DNA from: Sphaerisporangium corydalis
GTDB taxonomy: Bacteria > Actinomycetota > Actinomycetes > Streptosporangiales > Streptosporangiaceae
Direction: 5' to 3'
DNA: 34,560 nt
NCBI RefSeq assembly: GCF_025506355.1
Contig: NZ_JANZYP010000086.1
Span: 1 to 34,560 of the forward strand
Shown here: positions 14,665 to 23,167 of the stretch, in pieces
How the letters are laid out: every line of letters begins with the position of its first letter
Numbering within the stretch: the stretch's first letter is position 1
Made by a program: the position numbers and the translations under genes
Notes under the pieces: model-generated
The model's database searches: none
What the model was told of the DNA's origin: nothing
The model's input: the letters and a program-made list of their open reading frames with translations, nothing else

Positions 14665-15093
14665 CTAGCGGCGGCCCTTAGGAGTGACCAGTCGCGTGCC
14701 CGACCAGTCGCGGGCCGCACTGACGCTGCTGGTCTGGGAGAGCCCCGCCGTAGTGGCGTCCTCCCCGATGTCGCTGGGCTCGACGTGACCTTCCCGTCCC
14801 ACCTTGGGGGTCAGCAGCCAGATCTGACCGCCGTCGGCCAATCCGGCCATCGCATTGGTCAAGGCGTCGAACAGGTCTCCGTCCCCGTCGCGCCACCACA
14901 GCAGCACGACGTCGACGACCTCTTCGGAATCCTCGTCGACCATTTCGTTGCCGGTCAGCTCCTCGATCGACTGGCGGAGCTCCTCATCGGAGTCCTCGTC
15001 CCAGCCGATCTCCTGCACCACCTGACCCGGCTTCAGACCGAGTCGCTCGGCCAGGCCGCGCTCGCCCTGCGCCTGACCCGCGGTCGCGCTCAC
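14665..15093 (-). CDS. DUF3052 family protein
   Basis: 142 acidic residues. Actinobacteria-specific family of unknown molecular role. Features: LAERLGLKPGQVVQEIGWDEDSDEELR at the start, cut into two motifs GLKPGQVVQEIGWDED and SIEELTGNEMVDED, then VVDVVLLWWRDGDGDLFDAL, GGQIWLLTPK and a polar tail with SQTSSVSARDW-type sequence. The order matches the family over its whole length. The GTG start at 15093 has GGAGGG six bases upstream. It neighbours aceE and a peroxiredoxin, as in related genomes, but no functional link has been shown to my knowledge. Confidence 0.88.
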   Translation of the reverse strand: MSATAGQAQGERGLAERLGLKPGQVVQEIGWDEDSDEELRQSIEELTGNEMVDEDSEEVVDVVLLWWRDGDGDLFDALTNAMAGLADGGQIWLLTPKVGREGHVEPSDIGEDATTAGLSQTSSVSAARDWSGTRLVTPKGRR

Positions 15094-15227
15094 GTTTATC
15101 CCTCCTGCTTGGATGGCCCCGCCCTATGCGGTTTACCGGCCCCTGCGAGGCCGCTTCGGCACAGTCCACACGCTGTGACCCATCGTCGTCAACGGTCGCC
15201 ACGACCGGTGACCCGCACCGTTATCTG

Positions 15228-15635
15228 CTAGTCAGACAAAAACGACAAACGAACACGCCGTTCCGTGTTGTCGACGTTGAGGTCGACGATAGCGACTGAC
15301 TGCCATGTTCCGAGCGCCAGCCGCCCGTCGATCACCGGGACCGTGGCGTGCGGCGGGATGAAGGCCGGCATCACATGTGACCTGCCATGACCCCGCGAGC
15401 CATGGGCGTGCCGCCATCGCTCGTCGGCCGGCAGCAGGTCACTCAGCAGGCTGAGAAGATCCTCGTCGCTGCCGGAGCCCAGCTCCAGCAGCGCCACCCC
15501 CGCCGTCGCGTGCGGGACGAACACGTTCAGCAGCCCGTCCCCTCCACACGACAGGGCGAACTCCTCGCACTGCCGGGTGATGTCGTGCACCCGTTCCCTG
15601 GCCCCCGTGCTCACCTCGAACGTCTGAGATCTCAC
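15228..15635 (-). CDS. YjbQ/UPF0047 family protein
   Basis: 135 residues, the usual length. The family is a small trimeric beta protein; E. coli YjbQ has weak thiamin-phosphate synthase activity, but the physiological role is uncertain. Signatures seen: GLLNVFVPHATAGVALLE, a histidine in VPHATAG; HSRGHGRSHVMPAFI-like region (HGSRGHGRSHVMPAF); LALGTWQSVAIVDL near the C-terminus, matching the LGTWQ.I...D motif. The start is a GTG at 15633-15635, only ten bases downstream of the DUF1918 stop, so the two are probably co-transcribed, with a weak ribosome site of its own. Confidence 0.9.
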   Translation of the reverse strand: MRSQTFEVSTGARERVHDITRQCEEFALSCGGDGLLNVFVPHATAGVALLELGSGSDEDLLSLLSDLLPADERWRHAHGSRGHGRSHVMPAFIPPHATVPVIDGRLALGTWQSVAIVDLNVDNTERRVRLSFLSD

Positions 15636-15645
15636 CTACCGGATC

Positions 15646-15840
15646 TTATGATCCCCGCTGAACTGGGACGACAATCGCATCCGGCCCGGGAAACACCAAT
15701 CCGGTGTGCCCGTCGTCGAATCGCACGACATACGGCGGGCGGCCGTCCGCGCCGCGCACGTCGATGATCAAGCCTGGGCGATCCCTGTCCCCCACGGTGC
15801 ATCCGTGGACGAGGAGCCGGTCGCCTATGGTCGCGTGCAT
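15646..15840 (-). CDS. DUF1918 small protein
   Basis: 64 residues. The start is ATG 15838-15840 with GGAGGG upstream; the longer frame to 16218 is not coding-like. The sequence MHATIGDRLLVHG, then RPGLIIDVRGADG, PPYVVRFDDGHTGLVFPGPD, fits the SH3-like DUF1918 family found widely in actinobacteria. The beta-barrel fold resembles small nucleic-acid or protein-binding domains, but the function is unknown. It comes first in a likely two-gene operon with yjbQ. Confidence 0.88.
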   Translation of the reverse strand: MHATIGDRLLVHGCTVGDRDRPGLIIDVRGADGRPPYVVRFDDGHTGLVFPGPDAIVVPVQRGS

Positions 15841-16418
15841 ATCGATCCCTCCTTCTCCGGGGTCACTTCCAGGGTCGTACGGCCCGGGCCCGGCGGAAAG
15901 GGGAGGACCCCCTCCCCTGGCAGAGGGTGGAGAAAACAACACCGAAACGTTACCCTGCGCGGATGCGGCGCCCCGGTTCGGGGCGCGGGCCCGGCGACCG
16001 GCCGCCCGGCAGTGGCCTTCCTCACGGCGAGCGGCCGTCCAGCCCATGTCGAGCGGGCTTCCAGTCCCCGTCGAGCGGCCGTCCCCATACATATAGGAGG
16101 CGCCGTACCCGTCCCGGTGTTCCGGCGCCAGGCACATGTGCACAAGGCCGCAGGGAAGGGGGGAGACAGGGGGCGCGGACACCCTGACGACCCCCCTGAT
16201 GGTGAGGCGGACGCGCACCCTGCTTTGTGGGAGTTACTGCTTGCTGGGAGAATCGTCCTACCATCGGTGGTCTAGGCCATACTTGTGCGCCTGCCAGCAG
16301 GGACATCTTGGTTACCGGACGGTAGAGATGCACTTTCCGGAGTAAGCGGCCAGGATGGAAGACGACCTAGACATCGTAGATAGAGGCCTACCAGTCCATC
16401 CTCGGAAGGCGAGACCCA
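15841..16418. other. Divergent intergenic region upstream of aceE
   Basis: 578 bases between the DUF1918 start and aceE, which should contain both promoters. GAGCGGCCGTCC occurs twice, at 16029-16040 and 16073-16084. The stretch ATATAGGAGG at about 16090-16099 looks like a ribosome site, but no credible frame follows. Open frames on both strands are low-complexity shadows. I could not pick a promoter with confidence. Confidence 0.4.
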
Positions 16419-19175
16419 GTGGCTTCCGGACGCCAGCGTTTCTCGATCATCAGTGACGGCCTACCCAGCCAGTTGCCTGATGTCGATCCCAGCGAGACCC
16501 AGGAGTGGCTCGAGTCGCTTGACACCGTCGTGAAGACGGAGGGTCGTAGCCGAGCCCGCTACTTGATGCTGCGCCTGCTCGAGCGGGCCAGAGAGCATCA
16601 GGTCGGGGTGCCCGGACTGCGGAGCACCGACTACATCAACACCATCCCGCCGGAGCGCGAGCCCTGGTTCCCGGGCGACGAGTACGTCGAACGGCGCATC
16701 AGGGCCTACACACGGTGGAACGCCGCGGTGATGGTGACCAGGGCCAACGCCCGCACCAACGTCGGTGGGCACATCGCCACCTACGCCTCGGCCGCGTCGC
16801 TGTACGAAGTGGGCTTCAACCACTTCTTCCGCGGCAAGGACCACGGCGAGTCGGGTGACCAGGTCTTCATCCAGGGCCACGCCGCCCCCGGCATCTACGC
16901 CAGGGCGTTCCTGGAGGGCCGGCTGAACGAGTCCCAGCTCGACGCCTTCCGGCAGGAGCTGTCCCACGGCTTCAAGGGCCTGCCGTCGTACCCCCACCCG
17001 CGCCTGATGCCCGACTTCTGGGAGTTCCCCACGGTCTCCATGGGCCTCGGGGCGATCGGCGCGATCTACCAGGCCCGGTTCAACCGCTACCTGCTCAACC
17101 GCAAGATCAAGGACACCAGCCGCAGTCACGTGTGGTGCTTCCTCGGCGACGGCGAGATGGACGAGCCGGAGTCGCTCGGCGCGATCGGCCTCGCCTCCCG
17201 CGAGGAGCTCGACAACCTCACCTTCGTGATCAACTGCAACCTGCAGCGCCTGGACGGCCCGGTACGCGGGAACGGCAAGATCATCCAGGAGCTGGAGTCG
17301 TACTTCCGCGGCGCCGGCTGGAACGTCATCAAGGTGGTCTGGGGCCGCGAGTGGGACCAGCTCCTGGCCGCCGACGTCGACGGCGTGCTCGTCAACAAGA
17401 TGAACACCACCCCCGACGGGCAGTTCCAGACCTACTCCGTCGAGTCCGGTGAGTACATCCGGGAGAACTTCTTCGGCGACGACCCGCGGCTGCGCAAGAT
17501 GGTCGAGCACCTCTCCGACGACGACATCCGCAAGCTGTCGCGCGGCGGTCACGACTACCGCAAGGTGTACGCGGCGTTCAAGGCGGCCCGCGAGAACGTC
17601 GGCCAGCCCACGGTGATCCTCGCCCAGACCATCAAGGGATGGACCCTCGGCAAGGACTTCGAGGCGCGCAACGCCACGCACCAGATGAAGAAGATGACCA
17701 AGGCCGAGCTGAAGGAGTTCCGCGACCGCCTCTACCTCCCGATCCCGGACAAGGACCTCGAGGGCGACCTGCCCCCGTACTTCCACCCGGGCGAGAACGA
17801 CGAGGAGATCGCGTACATGCGCGAGCGCCGCGCGGCGCTCGGCGGCTACCTGCCGAAGCGCGTCACGCGCGCCAAGGCGCTCAAGCTCCCCGGCGACAAG
17901 GTCTACGCCGACCTGAAGAAGGGCTCGGGCAAGCAGAACGTCGCCACGACGATGGCGTTCGTCCGCCTGCTCAAGGACCTCATGCGCGACAAGGAGATCG
18001 GCTCGCGGTTCGTGCCGATCATCCCCGACGAGGCCCGCACCTTCGGCATCGACGCGATGTTCCCGACCGCCAAGATCTACTCCCCGCACGGGCAGACGTA
18101 CGACGCGGTCGACCGCGCCCTGCTGCTGTCCTACAAGGAGTCGGTCGAGGGCCAGATCCTGCACGAGGGGATCAGCGAGTCCGGCTCCATGGGCTCGGTG
18201 ATCGCCGCCGGTTCGACGTACGCCACGCACGGCGAGCACATGATCCCGATCTACATCTTCTACTCGATGTTCGGGTTCCAGCGCACCGCCGACCAGATGT
18301 GGCAGCTCGGCGACCAGATGGGCAGGGGCTTCCTGATCGGGGCCACGGCCGGGCGCACCACGCTCAACGGCGAGGGCCTCCAGCACGAGGACGGCCACAC
18401 GCCGCTGATCGCCTCGACGAACCCCGCGGCGGTGTCGTACGACCCGACGTGGGCCTTCGAGGTCGCGCACATCGTCAAGGACGGACTGGCGCGCATGTAC
18501 GGCGACCAGCCCGAGAACATCTTCTACTACCTCACCGTCTACAACGAGCCCTACCCGCAGCCGGCCGAGCCGGAGAACCTCGACGTCAACGGGGTGCTCA
18601 AGGGTCTCTACCGGTTCGCGGAGGCCCCCGCCGTCGAGGGGCCCCGGGCGAACATCCTCGCCTCGGGCGTGGCCGGTCGCTGGGCCCTCGAGGCGCAGCG
18701 CCTGCTGGCCGAGGAGTGGAACGTGGCGGCCGAGGTGTGGTCGGCGCCCTCGTGGACCGAACTGCGCCGCGACGCGCTCGAATGCGACGAGCACAACCTG
18801 CTCAACCCCGAGTCCGAGCAGCGCGTCCCGTTCGTCACCCAGACGCTCACGGACGTGCCCGGCCCGTTCGTGGGGGTCAGCGACTACATGCGGGCCGTGC
18901 CCGACCAGATCTCCCGGTGGGTGCCGGGCGACTGGGCGTCGCTCGGCACCGACGGCTTCGGCCTGTCGGACACCCGCTCGGCGCTGCGCCGCCACTTCCA
19001 CGTGGACGCCGCGTCGATCACCCTGGCCGTGCTGACCGAGCTGGCCAAGCGCGGCGAGGTCAAGCAGGAGGTCCTGCGTGAGGCGATCTCGCGCTACCAC
19101 CTGAAGAACGGCGTCACCGAGGTCGTCGCCCAGCCGACCCCGGAGAGCAACGAGACGCAGTCCATGGGAGTCTGA
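16419..19175 (+). CDS. aceE: Pyruvate dehydrogenase E1 component, homodimeric type
   Basis: 918 residues, full length for the family. Decarboxylates pyruvate with thiamin diphosphate and passes the acetyl group to the E2 lipoyl domain of the pyruvate dehydrogenase complex. ThDP-binding motif: GDGEMDEPES from residue 243, ending 30 or so residues later in FVINCNLQRLDGPVRGNGK. Other blocks: GHIATYASAASLYEVGFNHFF, YAAFKAA, TIKGWTLG, then GISESGSMGSVIAAGSTYATHG, FQRTADQMWQLGDQ (in order, in the second half). Start GTG 16419 with GGAAGG nine to ten bases upstream. It stands as a single gene followed by a strong terminator. E2 and E3 genes are not in the window. Confidence 0.97.
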   Translation: MASGRQRFSIISDGLPSQLPDVDPSETQEWLESLDTVVKTEGRSRARYLMLRLLERAREHQVGVPGLRSTDYINTIPPEREPWFPGDEYVERRIRAYTRWNAAVMVTRANARTNVGGHIATYASAASLYEVGFNHFFRGKDHGESGDQVFIQGHAAPGIYARAFLEGRLNESQLDAFRQELSHGFKGLPSYPHPRLMPDFWEFPTVSMGLGAIGAIYQARFNRYLLNRKIKDTSRSHVWCFLGDGEMDEPESLGAIGLASREELDNLTFVINCNLQRLDGPVRGNGKIIQELESYFRGAGWNVIKVVWGREWDQLLAADVDGVLVNKMNTTPDGQFQTYSVESGEYIRENFFGDDPRLRKMVEHLSDDDIRKLSRGGHDYRKVYAAFKAARENVGQPTVILAQTIKGWTLGKDFEARNATHQMKKMTKAELKEFRDRLYLPIPDKDLEGDLPPYFHPGENDEEIAYMRERRAALGGYLPKRVTRAKALKLPGDKVYADLKKGSGKQNVATTMAFVRLLKDLMRDKEIGSRFVPIIPDEARTFGIDAMFPTAKIYSPHGQTYDAVDRALLLSYKESVEGQILHEGISESGSMGSVIAAGSTYATHGEHMIPIYIFYSMFGFQRTADQMWQLGDQMGRGFLIGATAGRTTLNGEGLQHEDGHTPLIASTNPAAVSYDPTWAFEVAHIVKDGLARMYGDQPENIFYYLTVYNEPYPQPAEPENLDVNGVLKGLYRFAEAPAVEGPRANILASGVAGRWALEAQRLLAEEWNVAAEVWSAPSWTELRRDALECDEHNLLNPESEQRVPFVTQTLTDVPGPFVGVSDYMRAVPDQISRWVPGDWASLGTDGFGLSDTRSALRRHFHVDAASITLAVLTELAKRGEVKQEVLREAISRYHLKNGVTEVVAQPTPESNETQSMGV

Positions 19176-19190
19176 CCTCCCCGGACGTCC

Positions 19191-19225
19191 ACAGGCCCCC
19201 GCGTGACCACCACGCGGGGGCCTGT
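19191..19225 (+). terminator. Terminator hairpin after aceE
   Basis: ACAGGCCCCCGCGTG and CACGCGGGGGCCTGT make a perfect 15-bp stem with a five-base loop (ACCAC), starting 16 bases after the aceE stop. Confidence 0.9.
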
Positions 19226-19238
19226 GCCGTCCCAGCCC

Positions 19239-19328
19239 GTACGGGGAGCCTGGCCGTACGGGGAGCCTGGCCGTACGGGGAGCCTGGCCGTACGGGGAGC
19301 CTGGCCGTACGGGGAGCCTGGCCGTACG
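19239..19328 (+). repeat. 17-bp tandem repeat, five copies plus a partial
   Basis: GTACGGGGAGCCTGGCC occurs at 19239, 19256, 19273, 19290 and 19307 without a mismatch, followed by a partial copy GTACG. It lies just beyond the aceE terminator in an intergenic stretch (19176-19504) that has no gene. The unit length is not a multiple of three and each unit can pair through CCGTACGG across its junction. Confidence 0.95.
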
Positions 19329-19504
19329 CGCGCGCCGTCGCCGGTGGACGCCCGCCTCACGGCCGCGTGGCGGGCCCCAGGGGCGTTCCTGAGCCCTCAA
19401 CGACCCCCGGGGCGGATAATCCCCTCAGGTCGCCTGAGAGGCAGGCAGACGAAGCCCAGCAGGTCCCGCCGGCCCGGCCGCACGGCGCTCCGGCCTGGGG
19501 CGGG

Positions 19505-20200
19505 TCAGGCGGGGGGCGAGTCGCGGGCGATCAGGTCGGGGATGTCGGGGGCGTACTCTTCGAGCTGGCGCCGCGCCCGCGCCGGTTCGGTGGTCAGCGA
19601 CGCGCCGGCGATGCGGTCGAGCCGGAACACCCGGACGTCCTGCCGCAGCCGGCACCAGCCGACCAGGTACCAGAACCCGCCGCGACCGCCGATGAACACG
19701 CCCGGCTCGACGTCGCGCTCGGTGGAGACGCCGGTGCGGTCCACGTACACGATGCTCAGCACCCTGCTGTGCCGGAGCGCCTCCCCGATCACCCGGGCGA
19801 CCTCGTCCCGCACCTCCTCGCCCGGCGCGGCGCCGGCGGGCGTCGCCGTGGTGGAGGCGGGCGTCGCCGTGGTGGAGGCGGCGGCCAGTTTGCGCAGCGC
19901 ACTGCGGGCGCCGGCCGCGTAGGGCTCCTCCCCCACCTGGCTCAGCGCGAGCGCGACGGCCACCGCCTCGGCGGGGGTGAGGCTCAGCGGGGACGGCGGG
20001 CCGTTCTCGGCGATGGCGTAGCCCTCGTCGCCGTGCGCCTCGACGACGGGCACGCCGGCCGCCCGGAGGGCGGCGATGTCGCGCTCGACCGTCCGGACGC
20101 TCACCTCCAGCCGGGCGCTCAGCTCCCGCGCCGACCGGGGCCGTGGGGAGGCCGCGCGCAGTTCCTCGACAATGGCGTAGAGCCGGGCGGTGGGGGGCAC
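19505..20200 (-). CDS. WYL-domain transcriptional regulator (YafY type)
   Basis: 231 residues. The N-terminal winged helix (HTH_11) spans about 1-60: LYAIVEELRAA, RSARELSARLEVSVRTVERDIAALR in pieces ELSARLEVSVRTVERDI. The WYL domain follows from about 140: IVYVDRTG, RDVEPGVFIGGRGGFWYLVGWCRLR, FRLDRIAGA. The WYL class senses small ligands or nucleic-acid ends and often represses neighbouring genes. Between the two domains there is a low-complexity linker with an exact in-frame duplication, ASTTATP twice, from a 21-bp tandem repeat at 19836-19877. No target gene can be deduced; the next gene on the same strand, the PHP protein, lies upstream with a 71-base gap. Confidence 0.85.
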   Translation of the reverse strand: MPPTARLYAIVEELRAASPRPRSARELSARLEVSVRTVERDIAALRAAGVPVVEAHGDEGYAIAENGPPSPLSLTPAEAVAVALALSQVGEEPYAAGARSALRKLAAASTTATPASTTATPAGAAPGEEVRDEVARVIGEALRHSRVLSIVYVDRTGVSTERDVEPGVFIGGRGGFWYLVGWCRLRQDVRVFRLDRIAGASLTTEPARARRQLEEYAPDIPDLIARDSPPA

Positions 20201-20271
20201 ATCCCGAAGCTACGCCGGGCTCCCGACATTTGACGATGATCGCCCAAATTTCCTGATCAAGGCTGGGGCCC

Positions 20272-21294
20272 CTACCGCGCGGTCCAGGCCAGCAGGTCGT
20301 CCAGGGGCCACGTGCCGACCACACGGCCGGGTTCGATGCCGCACAGGACGGCCCGCTCGCAGCCGAAACGCTGCCATTCGAGCTGACCCGGCGCGTGGGC
20401 GTCGGAGTCGATCGAGAACACGCACCCCATCTCGTACGCCAGCCGCAGCAGCCGCTTGGGCGGGTCGAGCCGGTCCGGGCGGGAGTTGATCTCGACCGCC
20501 ACACCGAACCGGCGGCAGGCCTCGAAGACGAGCTCGGCGTCGAAGGCCGACTCGGGCCTGAGCCGGCCGCGGTGGCCGCCCGCCTGGACGATGCGGCCCG
20601 TGCAGTGGCCGAGCACGTCCACCCGGGGGTCGGCCACGGCGTGGACCATCCTGCGGGTCATGGACTCGGCGTCCATCCTGAGCTTGGAGTGCACGCTGGC
20701 CACCACGACGTCCAGCCGGTCGAGCAGCTCGGGCTCCTGGTCGAGCGAGCCGTCCTCCAGGATGTCCACCTCGATGCCGGTCAGGATCCGGAACGGCGCC
20801 AGGCTCTCGTTCAGCCCGGCCACGACGTCGAGCTGCTCGCGGAGCCGGTCGGGCGACAGGCCGCGCGCCACGGTCAGGCGCGGGGAGTGGTCGGTCAGGG
20901 CCAGGTAGGAGTGGCCGAGGTCGCGGGCTGCCACGGCCATCTCCTCGATGGGCGACCCGCCGTCCGACCAGTCGGAGTGGCTGTGCAGGTCGCCCCTGAG
21001 CGCGGCGAGCAGGGCGGTGGCCGCCTCGTCCAGGTCCTGGCCCGCGGTGTCCTCCAGGCGGCGCAGGTACGTGGGGGTGGCGCCGTCCAGCGCCTCGGTG
21101 ATCGCCAGGGCGGTGACCTTGCCGATGCCCTTCAGGCCGGACAGGCCGCCGGACCGCGCCAGGCGTACGAGCTCGTCGCGGGGGATGTCCTCGATCGTGG
21201 ACGCGGCGCCGCGGAAGGCGCGCACGCGGTAGGTCGGCTCGCCCGCCCGTTCCAGGAGAAAGGCGATCCTCTTCAGTGCCGCGACCGGTTCCAC
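20272..21294 (-). CDS. PHP-domain phosphoesterase with PolX-like HhH N-terminus
   Basis: 340 residues. The N-terminal ~95 residues resemble the fingers part of family X DNA polymerases: YRVRAFRGAASTIEDIP, and a helix-hairpin-helix GLSGLKGIGKVTALAI at about 49-64. The PHP domain follows: GDLHSHSDWSDG near 101-112 supplies the first metal-binding HxH, ALTDHSPRL the next, GIEVDILEDGSLD, VVASVHSKL, DVLGHCTGR, and EINSRPDRLDPP, then IDSDAH near the C-terminus. The polymerase palm is absent, so this is a stand-alone PHP nuclease or phosphatase like the C-terminal part of bacterial PolX. It is probably a DNA 3'-end processing or phosphoesterase enzyme; the exact substrate is not known. Confidence 0.85.
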   Translation of the reverse strand: MEPVAALKRIAFLLERAGEPTYRVRAFRGAASTIEDIPRDELVRLARSGGLSGLKGIGKVTALAITEALDGATPTYLRRLEDTAGQDLDEAATALLAALRGDLHSHSDWSDGGSPIEEMAVAARDLGHSYLALTDHSPRLTVARGLSPDRLREQLDVVAGLNESLAPFRILTGIEVDILEDGSLDQEPELLDRLDVVVASVHSKLRMDAESMTRRMVHAVADPRVDVLGHCTGRIVQAGGHRGRLRPESAFDAELVFEACRRFGVAVEINSRPDRLDPPKRLLRLAYEMGCVFSIDSDAHAPGQLEWQRFGCERAVLCGIEPGRVVGTWPLDDLLAWTAR

Positions 21295-21445
21295 ACCGCG
21301 AACCTACCCAACGGCGGCCACACGTCTCAGCCCCTCAAGTGCCTGATAAGTACGGATATTTCGGCCTTTAGAAACTTTCATGGCGATCAACCCGTTGATC
21401 GGGCCAAACGGTACGCTGTGCTGACTTTTCGAGAGATGGATTGCG

Positions 21446-21871
21446 ATGGCGAAACCCAGGCCGCCCTACCCGATGGCGCAGCCCGGAGAACCTCCGGGCG
21501 GCCCGCCGGCGGCCAAGGGCAAGACGCTGTCCTCGAGCATGATCACGCTGGGGACGATGGGGCTGCTCTCGACCCTGGTCGTCGGGTTCTGCGCCGTCCA
21601 GGACACCTTCGCCGAGCGGGTCACCGCCGACTGCGTGGACCTCGGCAGCCGCCAGGCCGACGGGTCGTACGCGGTCGTGAGCGACGTGAACTGCTCCGAC
21701 CGCTACCACGGCTCGCACGGCGCCTACGGCTGGTACTACGGGGGCCTGCGTCAGGCCGGCCGGGTGGTACGCGGGACGACCATCCGCCCGGCGAACGCGC
21801 ACGTCAGCAGCCGCACGGGCACGGTGCTCCAGCGCGGCGGCTTCGGCGGGCGCGGCTCCGGCGGAAGCTGA
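21446..21871 (+). CDS. Small membrane-anchored protein, YgiB/YjfM-like by context
   Basis: 141 residues. A cytoplasmic proline-rich N-terminus (about 1-28) is followed by one membrane segment (MITLGTMGLLSTLVVGFCAV, about 32-51) and an exposed domain with two cysteines (ADCVDL, VNCSDR) that could pair. The end is Gly-rich: YGWYYGG, GTTIRPANAHVSSRTGTV then QRGGFGGRG. This Gly-rich, short-repeat ending and the gene order resemble DUF1190 proteins (E. coli YgiB, YjfM), which also precede an ATP-grasp ligase. Similarity at the sequence level is weak. It starts at ATG 21446 (GAGATGG just upstream is weak). Confidence 0.6.
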   Translation: MAKPRPPYPMAQPGEPPGGPPAAKGKTLSSSMITLGTMGLLSTLVVGFCAVQDTFAERVTADCVDLGSRQADGSYAVVSDVNCSDRYHGSHGAYGWYYGGLRQAGRVVRGTTIRPANAHVSSRTGTVLQRGGFGGRGSGGS

Positions 21872-21933
21872 ACGCGCGTACCGACCGCGAAGCCGGACCG
21901 ACCATTGACGACAAAAAGCACGAAGGGGGCCGC

Positions 21934-23088
21934 GTGCGGCGACAGGCGTCCACGCCCAGGGACGGCTGGGAGAAGACCATCGAGGCGCAGGGGCTGGCCT
22001 ACCACCGGTCCGCGCACCCGGTGCACCTGACCCGGCCCTACTGGGACGAGAGCGTGCACTACACCTTCACCATGGAGGAGGTCCTCGACCTGGAGGGCCA
22101 GGTCGAGGAGCTGCACGGCATGTGCCTGGAGGCCGTCGCGCACGTGGTCGAAAGCGGGCGGCACCGCGACTTCGCGATCCCCGAGTGGGCCGTGCCGGAG
22201 GTGACGGAGTCCTGGCGGCGCGGGGACCCGCACGTGTACGGGCGCTTCGACCTCCGCTACGACGGCACCGGGCCCGCCAAGCTGCTGGAGTACAACGCCG
22301 ACACCCCGACCAGCCTCGTCGAGAGCTCGCTCATCCAGTGGTTCTGGCTCAAGGACGCCTACCCCGGCGACGACCAGTGGAACTGCCTGCACGAGCGGCT
22401 GGTCGACCGGTGGCGGGAGCTGCCGCTGCAGAGCGGCCCGGCGCACTTCGCGTGGACGAACATGGACGAGACCGGCGAGGAGGTCATGACGCTCGGCTAC
22501 CTGCAGGAGACCGCCCAGCAGGCGGGCCTGACCACGGTCGCCGTCGCCATGGAGGACATCGGCTGGGACTCCCGGACGCTGCGCTTCGTGGACATGGAGC
22601 AGCGGGTGATCCGCACGCTGTGCAAGCTGTACCCGTGGGAGTGGGCGGTCGCCGACCCGTTCGGCCCGCAGGCGGTGGCCCAGCAGGTCTCCATGACCTG
22701 GGTCGAGCCGCTGTGGAAGATGCTCCTGTCCAACAAGGCGCTGCTCGCCGTCCTGTGGGAGATGTACCCGGGCCACCCGAACCTGCTCCCCGCCTACCTC
22801 GACGGCCCGCGCGACCTGCCCGCCCACATCGAGAAGCCGCTGCTCGGCAGGGAGGGCGCGAGCATGCGGATCGTGTCGCCCGAGGGCATCCAGCGCACCG
22901 AGGGCGACTACGGCGCCGAGGGCTACGTCTACCAGGAGTTCCGCGCGCTGCCGGACTTCGACGGGTGGCGCCCGGTGCTCGGCGCGTGGGTCGTCGGGGA
23001 CGAGGCGGCCGGGCTCGGCATCAGGGAGACCTCCGGCCTGATCACCGATGACTCGTCCTCCTTCGTCCCCCACCGCATCGTCCCGTGA
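21934..23088 (+). CDS. Glutathionylspermidine synthase-like ATP-grasp ligase (YjfC/YgiC type)
   Basis: 384 residues. ATP-dependent amide ligase family; there is no N-terminal amidase domain, as in YjfC/YgiC. Seen in order: RPYWDESVHYTFTMEEV at about 32-48, YGRFDLRYDGTGPAKLLEYNADTP in two motifs (FDLRYDG and LLEYNADTPTS), WNCLHERLVDRW, LGYLQETAQQAG, EPLWKMLLSNKALLAVLW, GREGASMR (nucleotide loop), and YVYQEFRALP to RETSGLI at the C-terminus. Start GTG 21934 with GAAGGGGG upstream. It lies 62 bases after the small membrane protein and 79 before DUF350. The true substrate is unknown: the YjfC group has lost clear glutathionylspermidine activity in tests I know of. Confidence 0.88.
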   Translation: MRRQASTPRDGWEKTIEAQGLAYHRSAHPVHLTRPYWDESVHYTFTMEEVLDLEGQVEELHGMCLEAVAHVVESGRHRDFAIPEWAVPEVTESWRRGDPHVYGRFDLRYDGTGPAKLLEYNADTPTSLVESSLIQWFWLKDAYPGDDQWNCLHERLVDRWRELPLQSGPAHFAWTNMDETGEEVMTLGYLQETAQQAGLTTVAVAMEDIGWDSRTLRFVDMEQRVIRTLCKLYPWEWAVADPFGPQAVAQQVSMTWVEPLWKMLLSNKALLAVLWEMYPGHPNLLPAYLDGPRDLPAHIEKPLLGREGASMRIVSPEGIQRTEGDYGAEGYVYQEFRALPDFDGWRPVLGAWVVGDEAAGLGIRETSGLITDDSSSFVPHRIVP

Positions 23089-23167
23089 CCCCGGCGCTCC
23101 CCGCCGCCGCCCGGCGCGGATCCGACGCGCCCCGCGCCCCCCACCCCGTACGCGCAAGGAGAAACAG

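Noticed and set aside
19239..19328. CRISPR array
   Set aside because: The 17-bp units abut with no spacers between them, and no cas gene is in the window.
16461..19400. A very long open frame (979 codons) opposite aceE
   Set aside because: It is the antisense shadow of aceE; the translation is Val/Gly/Leu/Arg-rich with no domain, as expected in high-GC genes read backwards.
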